From contig CM020504.1 of assembly GCA_009823395.1 (NCBI GenBank), positions 26,808,531 through 26,872,530 on the forward strand: 64,000 nt of DNA, written 5' to 3'. This document shows, piece by piece, positions 34,194 through 45,177 of the stretch. This DNA comes from Thamnaconus septentrionalis. Its lineage: Eukaryota > Chordata > Actinopteri > Tetraodontiformes > Monacanthidae. Every line of letters starts with the position of its first letter. Positions within the stretch are counted from its first letter, which is position 1. The notes under the pieces are model-generated. The model saw nothing but the letters and a program-made list of their open reading frames with translations. It did no database searches and was not told the DNA's origin. The position numbers were made by a program, and so were the translations under genes.

Positions 34194-34253
34194 CTTCCAT
34201 CGTCACCGTCATCCGCCTGGTGAACGACGCAGTCGACACAATTGAAAGTGAAG
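34194..34253 (+). CDS. fat3: fat3-like coding exon 27 (60 nt): intracellular domain
   Basis: Residues ~4406-4425, phase 1 to 1. Encodes (A)SIVTVIRLVNDAVDTIESE, nearly identical to the conserved N-A-S-I-V-T-V-I-Q-L-V-N block of FAT tails. Acceptor TTGCTTCCAG, donor GTAGTA at 34254. Confidence 0.9.
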
Positions 34254-34389
34254 GTAGTATTTCGTAATTTACTTTGTACATCGTCTCACTTTTGAAACAT
34301 TGCCTTGTTTTCCTAATTAATACCTCTGCCTTTGTTGGCCTCTGAAATGCAGTTTTTTTTTTTTAAGTGGTTGCCTAAAAGTGGCCTCA

Positions 34390-35520
34390 CTTGTATGTCG
34401 GGACGTCCCGGTCACACTTTTTTGCTCCCTATCTGATCCTGATTTTTTCATGATGAATATCTGCCAATCCCGATTTTTTGCTCCCGATCCGATCTTTTTT
34501 CTTACTTTGAATAAACTGAATTCATTGGATTCAGACTTTTCTTTTGGTGCATTGCAAAATAAAATCTGATTGTTTGCTTCAATGATCAATCCGTGCTTTG
34601 CTTTTCCTCAACATTTTGTTTATTGTACAAATTCAAGAACACAGTTATCTCACTATATAAAATATATAAATGAAATAAAACATAATGATGTAAAGTTTTG
34701 TTTATAAAGTAAGTACATTGATTTTGAAAGTGCATTCTGAGCTTGGTGATGACTTCATTCTTTGCTCAGTAAATACAATGTAGACTTTGTCAAGATAACG
34801 TACGCTTCACTGAATCAGTAACTTCATCTACAGTAAACCACTGATACAAAATAAAAGTATAAACAATGTAGCAGCTCAAGTTTAACACTGCTCAGTAAAA
34901 AATAGATAGAGCCATATGTAAATAAAATAAAATATAATAATTATCTAAGTGTAACTTATCAAGTAAGCACATTCATTTTCAAAGTGTCTTCAGAGCTTGG
35001 TGATGACTGCACTCTTTGCTCAGTAAGCAAAATTAATCAGTAACTTCAGTTACAGTAAACTACCAAAGCAAAATAAAGTTAAATCAGTGTAGCAGCTCAC
35101 GGCTAACAAAGCTAACTTGTCTTTTCTTAAACTAGCGAGCAGCGTCTGCTGCTTCAAACCAGCTTTTGATTCGGTAGCAGCGCTGTATTCCTCATCTTCT
35201 GCTTCGTGTTTCTCCAAATTAAAATAGTTGTGTTTTAGGAAGCTGTGTTGCTGCCACCCCGTGAAACCATTAGATGGCAGACTTTGCATTTCGTCTGCAT
35301 TCGTCTTACAACTCGTAGAATCACCACACGGCGAACGTGGTTTTGTTTACCAATGTGGAGACGTGCACCTGGACTTAAACCTTCCACCTCAATACGTCGT
35401 TTACGTTGGGAAATAACGGTTCCAAAAAAAACAAACCGTCAGATCTGAGATTTTGAACGCAGAGAGGCCGATCGCTGATCTAGTAAAATATGCCAGATCG
35501 TCAAGGACGTCCCTACTCCA
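34390..35520. mobile_element. Decayed hAT-like element in intron 27
   Basis: The left end (GTCGGGACGTCCCGGTCACA, ~34398, with GATCCTGATTTTT and CCGATCCGATC repeats) and right end (ATCGTCAAGGACGTCCCTAC, ~35496-35516) form imperfect inverted termini of the TAGGGACGTCC type. Internally, a ~150-bp segment with GAGCTTGGTGATGACT is tandemly duplicated (~34700-34860 and ~34940-35080). No intact transposase. Boundaries are approximate. Confidence 0.5.
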
Positions 35521-35747
35521 ATGTGAGTAATATACATAAATGCAGTGCCACAACTTTCACTGCACGTTCAACAGAGAACTACGGAATCTCATCAATTCCT
35601 TTCTTTCGTATACTAGTACACAAGGATGTTCCCGGAACGTAGAAAGCAGTGGAGATCATTTCTGCCAAACTCGGACTTTAGAATTTGTGTTTTTAACTGT
35701 CTGGGAAATTTGTGGAATGTGCGACAGGATCTGACGTATATGTAAAA

Positions 35748-36105
35748 CTAGAGATGCACAGATACCAATACCAATATCAGGTCCTGGTACCGATACCAGT
35801 ATCAGGTATTGGCACCAATACCTGGGGTTGAGTACTCTACTTGTACCCATAGGATATGTGCTGATACCACAACACCAGTACCAGTTGTATATATTTTGTT
35901 CATTTTGTGTTAGTACTGCAATGAAACTTCTGCTGAGGAATGTTTGATAGAACACAACATCTGTGGAAAAATTAAAAGGAAAGAAAAGTAATTCTATAAT
36001 GTATATTATTAACTACTCAGTATTGCTATTGGTGAGTACTGAAAAGAAAGTACTCGTACTCTACTGTTTCTGGTAAACAAGTGGTATTGGTGCATCCCTA
36101 TGATT
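35748..36105. mobile_element. Probable hAT-type MITE with ATACCAATACC repeats
   Basis: The left terminus TAGAGATGCACAGATACCA (~35749) and right terminus TGGTATTGGTGCATCCCTA (~36081-36099) are imperfect inverted repeats of the TAGGGATGCACCGATACCA class common in fish. The interior has (TACCGATACCAGTATCAGG)-like units. No convincing target duplication. Confidence 0.6.
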
Positions 36106-36159
36106 GAAAGCCTGTGTGGACATTGTGATGTTCTGACTTTCTTCTTCTCCTGCCCACAG

Positions 36160-36195
36160 TTTCAGATATGGAGCTCAGTCGAACCTTCAACACAG
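36160..36195 (+). CDS. fat3: fat3-like coding exon 28: 36-nt microexon of the intracellular domain
   Basis: Residues ~4426-4437: VSDMELSRTFNT, phase 1 to 1, so skipping it preserves the frame. Strong pyrimidine tract and TGCCCACAG acceptor; donor GTGCCT at 36196 is modest. Its position just before the YHWxTSDW block and its 12-residue length match the small tail exon of the FAT family, where mammalian FAT1 splice forms with a 12-residue insertion have been described. Confidence 0.8.
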
Positions 36196-36449
36196 GTGCC
36201 TGATTTTCTTTCCCTTACTTTTTCATTGCCTGTCTGTGTACCGCATGGTTGTCAAGTTGTATCATTATTAATTAAAGGTGAACTGAGGAAATTCTTCACT
36301 GTAAATACTTTCCAAAGGTTGCTCAGAGACAATGAGGCTACGTGTTTTTGCTAACATACATCTATTACATTATTCCATTTATTGTTTGCGTTTGATGTTC
36401 TCATTTTTAATTCAAAGTCGGTATCAATCGTCTCCTCTTCCTTACCCAG

Positions 36450-37030
36450 CGTACCACTGGCACACCTCAGACTGGAGGCTAAACACCAGGTTTTCCGACA
36501 CTGAGGCCTCACCAATTAGTCAAGTGGGTCCTGGGAACCGTGTCACCGTGACGCCGGCCTGCCTCGAAGGGAGTACACAGTTACTAGAATCTGACTACTA
36601 CTTGGGGGGCTACGACATAGACAGTGACTGTCCCGCTTCACACGGTGAGGTCCTCCTGAGCGAAGATCTTCCCGCTCTGCCGTCCAACCAGGACTTTTCC
36701 GAGGCGTGGACACCCATTGCAGCAACACTGAGACTCAGTCACCAAGACGTACTCGGTTCTGGCAGTACTGCGTCCCACCCTGGACCAAACTTCCTTCCAA
36801 GTCAGTCCCACCCGTCGCCTCCGCTGTGCTCGGGTCCCACCCCCCCAGGGGAGTTCAGGTCTTCGGTGAAAGGGAACGATGCTGTGGACGATGTCTCGGC
36901 CGAGTCGTTGTCCCCAGAAAATGTCGCTTGTGTCGATCGCTCCGAGCGCAGCCTCAGTTTGGACGGTCCGGCCCACCTTTGTGGTGGAGAGACTGCAATT
37001 GGTGACTTGCAGCTACAGACTGAGGTGTGA
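36450..37030 (+). CDS. fat3: fat3-like coding exon 29: terminal coding exon with PDZ ligand
   Basis: Residues ~4438-4630, then TGA at 37028. The acceptor is CTTCCTTACCCAG (36448-36449), which gives AYHWHTSDWRLNTRFSDTEA in phase. LLESDYYLGGYDIDSDCP is the conserved FAT tail motif. The distal ~130 residues are Ser/Pro-rich and poorly conserved, without the usual E-E-F-L-S-Q-D-Q block. The C-terminus QTEV fits a class I PDZ ligand (T-x-V). Confidence 0.92.
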
Positions 37031-37435
37031 TCCACCAGGCCTAGCGGCACTGATGCTACGTGTGCGACTGTAAGAGATGCACAAATATTTTTGCGGTTGT
37101 TTAACGGTTTTGTCATGCTAAGAAAGATTTTCTACGACATGGGGACGACTCGTGTCAAAAGGAATATCTGTAAAAAAGAAGATATTGATAACACAACAAT
37201 TGGCTGTGTGTGGCAAGAAAATTTGAAGGACAAAAATGTAAAGAAAATAGATTTTTATTTCATTGCATTTAATAGAACGTTATATAGGAATCTGTTCCGG
37301 CTCTTCTATCATAGAACACATAGGCACCAGTTTAAAAGTATGGAACCTTTTTTAGTGTTTGATTATTTGTTTTCGTGATTGATCTTCAAAGCCACATGAA
37401 AAAATGTGAATAAACTCATTTTAATTAAAATAAAA
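37031..37435 (+). other. Probable 3' UTR of the fat3-like gene with poly(A) signals
   Basis: AT-rich sequence after the stop; AATAAA occurs at 37409-37414 and 37429-37434, the first plausible poly(A) signals downstream. The cleavage site is not determined. Confidence 0.6.
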
Positions 37436-38183
37436 AGAGTTCTGAAAAAATTTTTACATGACTCAACTAAAAATAGCACAAACAATTTAAAGGCATTGAG
37501 TACAACAGTGTTTTTATTCCCTGAATGATATTTGAATGTTAATTGTAATTAAATGACTTTTTGAGTTCATGCTGTCTCTATAACTGTAATACAAGTATTC
37601 TATTTAAAAAAGAAGCAGTGCAATTTTTTTTATTCATTTGTGTAAGTGAAAAAATGTTTGCTTGAAAAAAAAACAACTTTTTTGTTCTTATTCATTTTTG
37701 GACAATGAATAAGAACAAAAACAAGGTTTTAACAAGGTTAAAAATGTTTTAATAATCTCTTGATGTTTTGTTGCAAAAATGCAGTTAAACATGTTTTTGT
37801 TTTTTCCCCCCATACATTTCAGTTCGGTTCCTTGTAGCTCACACAGTTGTGGCTGACAGCGGCTGTTCTCTGTCAACTAAATTTGTATTTCATATTACAA
37901 ACGTGTCTCTTAATGGTGTTGTTATAAGTTTGGATACATTGACAGTATAAAAATATCCTCAAAGAATCTCTGGTAGCAGTCAAGCATCACATCATTCTAA
38001 TAATGCTACATAGCTACAGTGAAGCTTCCACCCACAGTCCACAAACACATGAGGCAAACCAGGAAGTCTCAACTGTCCACAGGTGAGAGAGGTTTTGAAA
38101 GCTTTGTCTGTCTTTCTACCTGGTCCTGCCGTCAACTGGAACCCAAAGACTTTTCCCTGGGACAGCTGGGAGAGGCTCCAGCA

Positions 38184-38246
<63 letters not shown>

Positions 38247-38320
38247 GTGCAGAAGAAGCTGGATGCATAGATGGATGTAATTGACCCAAGCGCTGGTTTG
38301 CCCTAAAGTCCCTCAGGTGG
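37436..38320. other. Intergenic AT-rich DNA with a hairpin and a (CA)n tract
   Basis: A perfect 17-bp inverted repeat lies at ~37680-37720 and (CA)n at ~38190-38244. A longer 3' UTR could extend into the first part. No exon is recognised. Confidence 0.55.
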
Positions 38321-38327
38321 AGATGGT

Positions 38328-38665
38328 TCAAAGTATCTCGGGGTCCTTGTTCACTAGTGAGGGAGAGATGGAGTTGATTGGTTGTTCTGCAGTGATGCAG
38401 TCGTTGCAGTGATCCTTTGTGATGGAGAAGCTCTCGATACTCCAGTCAGTCCACGTTCCAACCCTCACCCAACCCAAGTCCTGCTTCTTCCACTGAGGAC
38501 TCAGCTCCACCAGTGGCTTCTGGGACGTCTCTCCCAGTAACCACAGCAGCTTGTAGGGAGAAGCAGTCCGCCAGCCACCAGGCTGCACTGGGGTCAAAGG
38601 TCGTGATACGTCCAGCAGCTCGCTGTTTAGCTCCACTGGTTGTAGTTCTGTCAGCCACCACTAGA
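38328..38665 (-). pseudogene. Minus-strand coding remnant of unknown family, downstream of the LRR remnant
   Basis: A minus-strand frame (GWRTASPYKLLWLLGETSQK, then VELSPQWKKQDLGWVRVGTW) is protein-like rather than repeat-coded but is ended by in-frame stops. Upstream on the same strand an acidic stretch (~38665-38720) is interrupted by TAG. It lies in the same orientation as the LRR remnant at 38993-39244, so it may be the 3' part of the same dead gene. I cannot name the domain. Confidence 0.35.
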
Positions 38666-38992
38666 TGGAGCTATCCTCTTCACTCTCCTCCTCATCCTCC
38701 CTCAGTTCTTCCAGCTGTAGAGAGAAGAAGAGACAGCAGGAGTCAGGACTCAGGGTCCTTGAAGGCATCATCACAGAGACGTTGACTGTTGATGGAGACG
38801 ATGGAGTGACTGGTGAGAAGAAGCAGACTCTCAGTCACATGTCAAGTGTGGAACATATGAAGGTCATGTGACCATGGAGTGTTGGACTGATACTGAGGCC
38901 TGATGAAGATGAACTGATCAATAATTGAGTGGTGAACTGAGAGAAGAAGCAGTTTGGCAGCAGATGTTGGATGAATGAGGAGCAGCTGGACG

Positions 38993-39244
38993 TCACCATC
39001 CTCCTCTCACACTGTGACTGGGAACACTGGACTTCTGCTGTGGGATCCACTGGTTCCAAACCAGTACTGACCTCAGAGTCTCCAGTTGATAGTCTCTGTC
39101 GTGGACAAGATCCACTAGTGGCTTCACTGATGATTCCTGCAGCTGGTTCTCACTCAGGTCCAGGTGTCTGAGGTGGGAGGGGTTGGACATCAGAGCTGAG
39201 AGCAGCCAATCACAGCTGAGCTCTGACAAACTGCAGCCCACCAA
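38993..39244 (-). pseudogene. Leucine-rich-repeat remnant of a fish NLRC3-like gene
   Basis: Minus-strand frame LSELSCDWLLSALMSNPSHL-RHLDLSENQLQESSVKPLVD has the ribonuclease-inhibitor-type LRR consensus of the greatly expanded teleost NLRC3-like family (C-x-x-L-x-S-A-L-x-S-N-P-S-H-L-R-x-L-D-L-S). Only about one and a half repeats remain; a pyrimidine-poor edge near 39245 could be the exon boundary. No NACHT domain is in the window. Confidence 0.6.
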
Positions 39245-39641
39245 CCTGAGTAAAGATTAAATGATGGAGATTTTTTCCAGTGTAATTAGGTTATTTTCTG
39301 TTAATGCAATTCCCATGATCCTTAAACACCACACCCTGGACACTCTCGTCATGTATTTTACGACGCTGTATGTACCGAATTCCTATTGTTTTCCACTAGA
39401 TAATGTCGTTTAGCATTATTTATTGTATTTACTGAGTCAGTGATGGGGACAGGTAAATGGGTCCTGGGGGCCTATAAATGGGCTTGGCAGCCATTGTTCT
39501 TCTTCTGTTTGCATTTTAACTTCCAGAGAGCAGCCAGTAGTGCGTCGATGACCATGTGGCATGTAAGTCATTTATTTCATGGGTTCAGTTGGAGCTTTAT
39601 GTTTGCAGTACATGTGACATTGAGTTGTTTGAATTATGTCT

Positions 39642-41090
39642 TAGGGCTGGGCAAGTTAACGCGTTATTATCTCGTCAACTCATTTATTTTTAAACGCTGA
39701 CAATTATTTTATCGCGCATTAACGCATGTTGCTCACGTGCTATAGGAGCCGTGAGTAGGGATGGGCAATATGTCGGCATTTGCGTTATATTGTCATAAAT
39801 TTCACTGTGGTAAGAATATGTCATCTCGCGGTAATAACGATAAACTCGTGTTGATGACGTAATTACGTGTGCAACGCACTTGCTGCTGGTAGCCGGCAGC
39901 TCATGTGTCGCACAATAACAAGCACGGGGCTGATAGCGTAGCCACCGTGCTCGAGGATCCATCGTGGATTGTGTGCAAAGTGAAAATAAACACCACGGAA
40001 ACGATTTGCAAACATCTTGTTTTACTTTTTATTTATTTTCTTTTGGGTCGGCGGACCGGGATGTTGAGGCAGGAAACACAAAAAAGTTCGCGAACTTTTA
40101 CTGGCACAACTCCGAGTCAATTTTAGCACGGACCTTTTCAGGGTTTGTGTTTTAAAGTTACTGGAAGCAGACGTTGAACTCTGTCGTTTACCCACACTGT
40201 CTTTTCACGAGCGATCTTTCTTTCTGTTCTCTGTGGCGCTAATGTTGTCAGCGAGCTACTGCTTCTGCAAACACGGCGTGCTTCAGGCGTTCTTCTGCCT
40301 TCAAGGAATAAACTTGCGGCGCCACACCAGGCCGGGCATAGGTATTACATCGTTTTCAGTCATTTCCAGCCGCGTATCTGTGTAAACGGGATTTATTTTT
40401 TATTTTACTTTATTTATTATTTTATTTAATTTTAATACGGCTTTGTGTAGACGCGTTTTTTTCGAGTGCAGTTTAAAAAAAAAACCCCAAAACATGGAGT
40501 TGAATTGCTTTATATTTTTTATCGTTATCGCAATAAATGCCAGAAATTATTGTGATAAAACTTTTAGTCCATATGGCCCATCCCTAGCCGTGAGTTTCTA
40601 ATGTTTATATTTGTGAGCGCACTTCTTTGACACCTGGGTAGGGGGTGTGTGTGTCACTGTGGGGTGTAGCCACAACGCTATTTAATGACATTCACCTGTG
40701 CACCTCGGATGGCTTGGTGTGGTGGGGTGAGCGTCGGAGGTCATTGTGATAAAGAAAAAAATAAATTAAAAAAAAAACCTTGAAGAAAGACTGGATATAT
40801 TTTTGAATGCGAGTCAACAATTACTCCTTTGTTTAGCCCACCGCGGCTTATTTATTTATCGATCGCCAGTTAGCCGCAATACGTGCTTTTATTTTGTAAA
40901 AGTGTGTTGCTGGCTTCTGCGTAACCAGAAAATAAGACTTTGTTCATATGGTAGAACATTAAAATAAAAGAGCACTATACACTTCTTTTAAATTCATTAT
41001 TGGATTTTGCGTATACAGTGATTAATCGTGATTAATCAGGGAAAATCGTGATTAATTGCGATTAAAAATTTTAATCGTTGCCCAGCCCTA
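39642..41090. mobile_element. hAT-type element (outer) with TAGGGCTGGGCAA termini
   Basis: Begins TAGGGCTGGGCAA and ends TTGCCCAGCCCTA (13-bp perfect terminal inverted repeats), flanked by 8-bp sites TTATGTCT (39634-39641) and TTATGTAT (41091-41098), 7 of 8 matching. Subterminal GATTAATCGTGATTAATC motifs are at ~41021-41060. The 1,449-bp length includes a second, nested element. No intact transposase, so it is non-autonomous. Confidence 0.85.
39756..40586. mobile_element. hAT-type element (inner), inserted in the outer one
   Basis: Begins TAGGGATGGGCAATATG and ends CATATGGCCCATCCCTA, with a perfect 8-bp target duplication GCCGTGAG (39748-39755 and 40587-40594). At 831 bp it contains only short frames (for example DPSWIVCKVKINTTETICKH near 39957, possibly a transposase N-terminal relic). 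It is younger than the element it interrupts. Confidence 0.88.
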
Positions 41091-42164
41091 TTATGTATAT
41101 ATAAGTATATATTTCAGTGGTCAACAATAAGGGATATTGCCACTGGCCAGACTTTTGTAACCGCTGGCCCGACTGAAGACGATGTAGTACCTATGCCCGG
41201 CCTGGTGTGGCGCCGTAAGTTTACTCCCAGAAGGCGGAAGAAGAAGAACACCAGAAGCATGCCATGTTTAAAGGGGACCTATTATACTAATTTTCGGGCC
41301 TTTGTATTTGATTTCTGGCCCCTTCAGAGCAGCGACAGACAATTACCCGCACTGAAAGCTTTGTAGATCTGTCTCTTGCTCTCTCGCTTCCTCCTATTTC
41401 CTGCATCCCGCGAAAACGGTCTGTCTTCCTTCACTCCACCCCTGGCCTCCTCCATGTACTCCTCCTGCACAGCCCACTCCACTGTGATTGGTTGCTGCTG
41501 AGCCTCACTTCCTCAGTTTGCTGGTGCGGGAGTTGAGAGTAAATGGCAAACTTTACGAAACTGTCACAATTGAAACACTTGCGTCAGGAAGGCTTGATCC
41601 TTCAGCAGCAGTTTACTGGCTAATCCAGCTACCTAGGGGCCCAGCGCGGCCTGAGCTCCCGCAGCCCCTTGGCAATTTGATTTTGATTTAATTTTATTTA
41701 TTTATTTCAAACATGTAAGAAAGGAAGAGAAATGAAAAGGAAACACAAAAGAAAAATAATATATAAATAAAACAGCAAGGTAAGAATAAATAAGCAAACA
41801 CCAGTGAAAAATACAAGAGAATATTGTTCATGTTGGAAAAGGGTTAGGAAGAAGTATAAACTTATATATACCTACCCCTAGAGTCAAATAAAAATACAAA
41901 CTTATGAACTAAATAAAATTTATATAACAGAAACTAGATAACAGAAAACATAAAACAACTCTAGAAGGTCTCAATACATATACATACATGTATAGTAATA
42001 ATCATAATAATAATAATAACAGTAATAATATTAGTAATAATAATAATATTAATAATAATAATAATAATGACCATCTTCTTGGCCTTGGCCATCAATTTGG
42101 CCATGCGCTTTCCCTGTGCAATGACAATGAAACAATTCAGAGAAAAAGGAATTAAAAACACATT
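41091..42164. other. Intergenic DNA with element fragments and (ATA)n
   Basis: 41180-41230 is the inverse of 40295-40350 of the inner hAT region (shared CCTGGTGTGGCGCCG core). AAGGGGACCTATTATACTAA at ~41270 resembles the end of a common fish MITE. ~41680-41960 is AT-rich low-complexity and (ATA)n lies at ~42000-42068. No gene seen. Confidence 0.5.
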
Positions 42165-43960
42165 TTATGATTGACACAGAATTCTTGCGAAAAGTTTATA
42201 ATACCGGTGAATGAGATCAGGTGCTTGTCCAGCCGGACATACTCCCTGGTGGAGGAGCAGTCCGGCAAAGGGGCACCTGAGCCTCCCCCTGAAGCACAGG
42301 GACTTCTTGCCGATAAACAGACTCCCTGGCATCCTTGTGGCCGTGCATGTCCTTGAGGGCCCTGGAGAGGTTGTTGTATTTACCAGCGCACTCTGGACAG
42401 GTTTTTGGCGAGGATAAAGATTGACATGACCATTCAATGCCTCAAATGACAGACCAGTTCTGTGTATTTCCAGTAATACTACGTCTATATCCAGGATATT
42501 GAGCCTGTCTTCTGGTTTTTATACACTAACCTTTGGAGAACAACCTCTGGCCCTAACCCCCTTTTCCACGCTGCCAACTTCTCCAGAATACAGGAGATCG
42601 ACCTAACCGTGATTGAGGTACCTGATAATCAAACAATGCAAATCATCATCACCGTCAATACTGTGTTGAAGGTTATTTCGACCGACCTTGAGGACAAAAC
42701 AGTGACATACCTATTCAATTGGGTCAATTTAATTAAGAAAGAGCAAGGTCACATTGATGTCAGAGTCCCCCCGACATATAGAGGAGTAACTTGCTGACAT
42801 ATGATGCTCTCTGCCTGATGTTTCTGCGTGACCTTACGCTCGTGTTCGGCCCTAGGAGGTGTGCCTCAAAGGATGCCAGCAGCTGTTATTCAAAAAAGAT
42901 GCCATTACTTTAACATGACAGCCAGATGTTCACACACTCACTCACTCACACATAGCAATACTCACCCAAATTGGGCTTGGCGGTGGCAGCGGCAGAGGGC
43001 CCGGGGGTGGGGGTGGAAGAGCCAGCAGAGCCGGCAGAGCACCCGGGGGTGGGAAGGCTGGAAAGTGGAGGGGACTTAGTGCGCTGCCGCTTTGCGGCAG
43101 GCCTCTCCGGAGCAGCAGCAGCAGAGGAGGTGTAGGGGCGGGAGGGGTAGGAGGAAGGGGAAGAGGAGGAGAGTGGCACCCGACGGTGGCGTCGGGGCTC
43201 CTCAGACGCCGCTCTGGCCACTGTTGGCAGACGTGAACGACGGCGACGCTGTACTGCCTTGGCCCGCAGCACGTCCACCTCCGCCAACAGCTTGGCCAGG
43301 CTCATCCTCACCCCCTGGAGCCCCACGGCCATCTCCTTGTCCCACGTCTGTGGGCTGGGCGGGAGCGGCGCCAGGGGGCGGAGGAGGGACTACGGCAGGC
43401 CTGCCAGAGGAGGCGAGGGCGGGGGCGATGCTGCAGGCGGGGATGCTGCACGCGACCCACGCATCAGCCTCCGCAGACCCTCGTTGATGGCCGACTTATT
43501 AACCTTGGCCAGAAGCTTGCTCAGTCGTCGGCCCTATGCAAAGGAAATTGAGAGACAATTGAGTGAAAACGGAAGTACAAACCAATTTTACGATTGACCA
43601 AAAATTGTTGGGAAAAGCCTGTCATACCGGTGTTTGCCCATGGCAGGTGATCAGGTGTTTATCCAGCCGGACATACTCCTTGGTGGAGGAGCAGTCCGGC
43701 ATGGGACACCTGAGCTTTCCCCCAAACCGCAGGGTCTGCGTGCTGGCGACCAGCCGCCTCTCCTGGTGGTGCACCTGTTTGAGGTGCCGGGAGATAAACA
43801 TTGCTTGACTTACCTTCATCCTCACAGTTGTAGAAGTGACTAAGAGCAAAGTGAGCTGCACTCCTATTTGTAAGGCCGGTAAGCCACACCCCAAATTTTC
43901 GGTTGCCAGGTCAGTTTTTGGGAATGTCAAGTGCGCAATTGGAGTTGACCTCACATCAGC
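42165..43960 (-). pseudogene. Decayed minus-strand zinc-finger-like locus with a duplicated finger segment
   Basis: Minus strand 43954-43622 encodes a C2H2-like unit (KLRCPMPDCSSTKEYVRLDK then HLITCHG). A ~100-bp related segment at 42221-42320 has the same finger but carries a one-base frameshift between its cysteines. In between, 43332-42946 is an Ala/Ser/Pro- and Arg-rich minus-strand frame. The arrangement suggests exons of a repeat-associated gene, or two degraded copies. No transposase or recombinase motif is readable. Confidence 0.4.
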
Positions 43961-44985
43961 TTAATGAAAACAACTCTTCTTCACCACCACTACTTTCGAA
44001 CAAATGCCACATATTGGCTCGTCCGTGTTCATTGGCTCACCTCGTTCGTTTCGTTTGAAGCCGAACTGTTCCGATACTGGCACTGTTCACTCATAGCGTT
44101 TGCTCACTTTTCCTTCACTTCGCTCACTTGCAGCATTGTCCGTGTGTGTGTGTGTATCTGTGTCCGCGCCAGCACCCGCCTCGCCCATCCCGTGACAAAG
44201 AGATTTAATGACTGACAGGAGAGTTCACTTACTCCGTTCATTCCGCTATAGAGCCAACGCGGGTGGCCAATTAATAGTTTTGCGTCGCGGCTGACGCCAC
44301 GAAGCATTCACCGTAACAGGTACAGGGGTAATAACCACGATCGGGAAATTCCCGATCCTCTAAAATGTCCATATCTCCACGGTGGAATGAGTTATAGACT
44401 TGAAATTTTGTACACATGTGTATGAGGCGTGTACCTACCTGTAACGTGAGTTACGTGATGATGTCACTTCCGGTTCCGGAGTTATACCGGAAATAGCCAT
44501 ATCTCGGGAACCGTAGGTCGTAGAGACTGGGGATGGCACCAGCGTGTTCAGCATGGCCGAATTATGTCAGACGGATCAAGGTTCCAAGGTCGTAGGATTT
44601 ACCGTTCTCGCGATATTTGCGTTTGAATTTCGCTATTCATTTCAATGGGAGATTCGTTGAGTGGCAAAAACAGCCAAGTGTTTTTCCGAAAATCACCTCC
44701 CAGAAAGTGGTTTGGAGCACGTTTCAGGCCATTTGGAGTTGATACAACATGCCCTTTTAGGTAGTAACTTTTTTCACCTAGGTGGCGCTATAGTCACCAA
44801 AGTTGACGGACGGCCGGGAGGTCAGTCCGACCCCAGATGTACAAGAATCACGTGTCAATTATGTTCGTAGCCAAAGATATGAACTTAAAACCTATGTCAT
44901 TTATTGATTTTGAATTTGAATAAACATCAGTTCATATTTCCCAAAAAAACAATACAAAAGTTTCAAAATTACACTTAGCATGTAG
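43961..44985. other. Intergenic DNA before the tandem array
   Basis: No gene recognised. It contains a 19-nt perfect palindrome (44339-44357) and sequence at ~44360-44880 that reads like an unclassified dispersed repeat (several sentence-like motifs, no frame). Confidence 0.4.
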
Positions 44986-44995
44986 CTAGCGTGGT

Positions 44996-45052
44996 GACGG
45001 CGTTCGCGCAACGTTTCGGCCTAGGAATGGCCTTCCTCAGGCGCTGGCCGTC
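44996..45052 (-). ncRNA. Hammerhead-ribozyme-like fold, copy 1
   Basis: Read on the minus strand: outer stem I GACGGC/GCCGUC, inner stem I GCGC/GCGC, box CUGAGGA, one extra A, stem II GGCC/GGCC with loop AUUCCUA, GAAAC, then GUU before the cleavage position. Stem III would be two pairs (A-U, C-G) with no loop, as in minimal Penelope-type hammerheads. The extra A after CUGANGA deviates from the textbook core. Confidence 0.6.
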
Positions 45053-45177
45053 TGGAGCTGACTGCCTGAAATGGCTTGTCGCTCTAAGAGGCCCGTGCTC
45101 TGCTGCACCTCCCTCCCTCTTCAAAAAATTGGTTATAAAAATTGTTTTCAAAAATTGGTCTCAAATATTTCTTTCAG

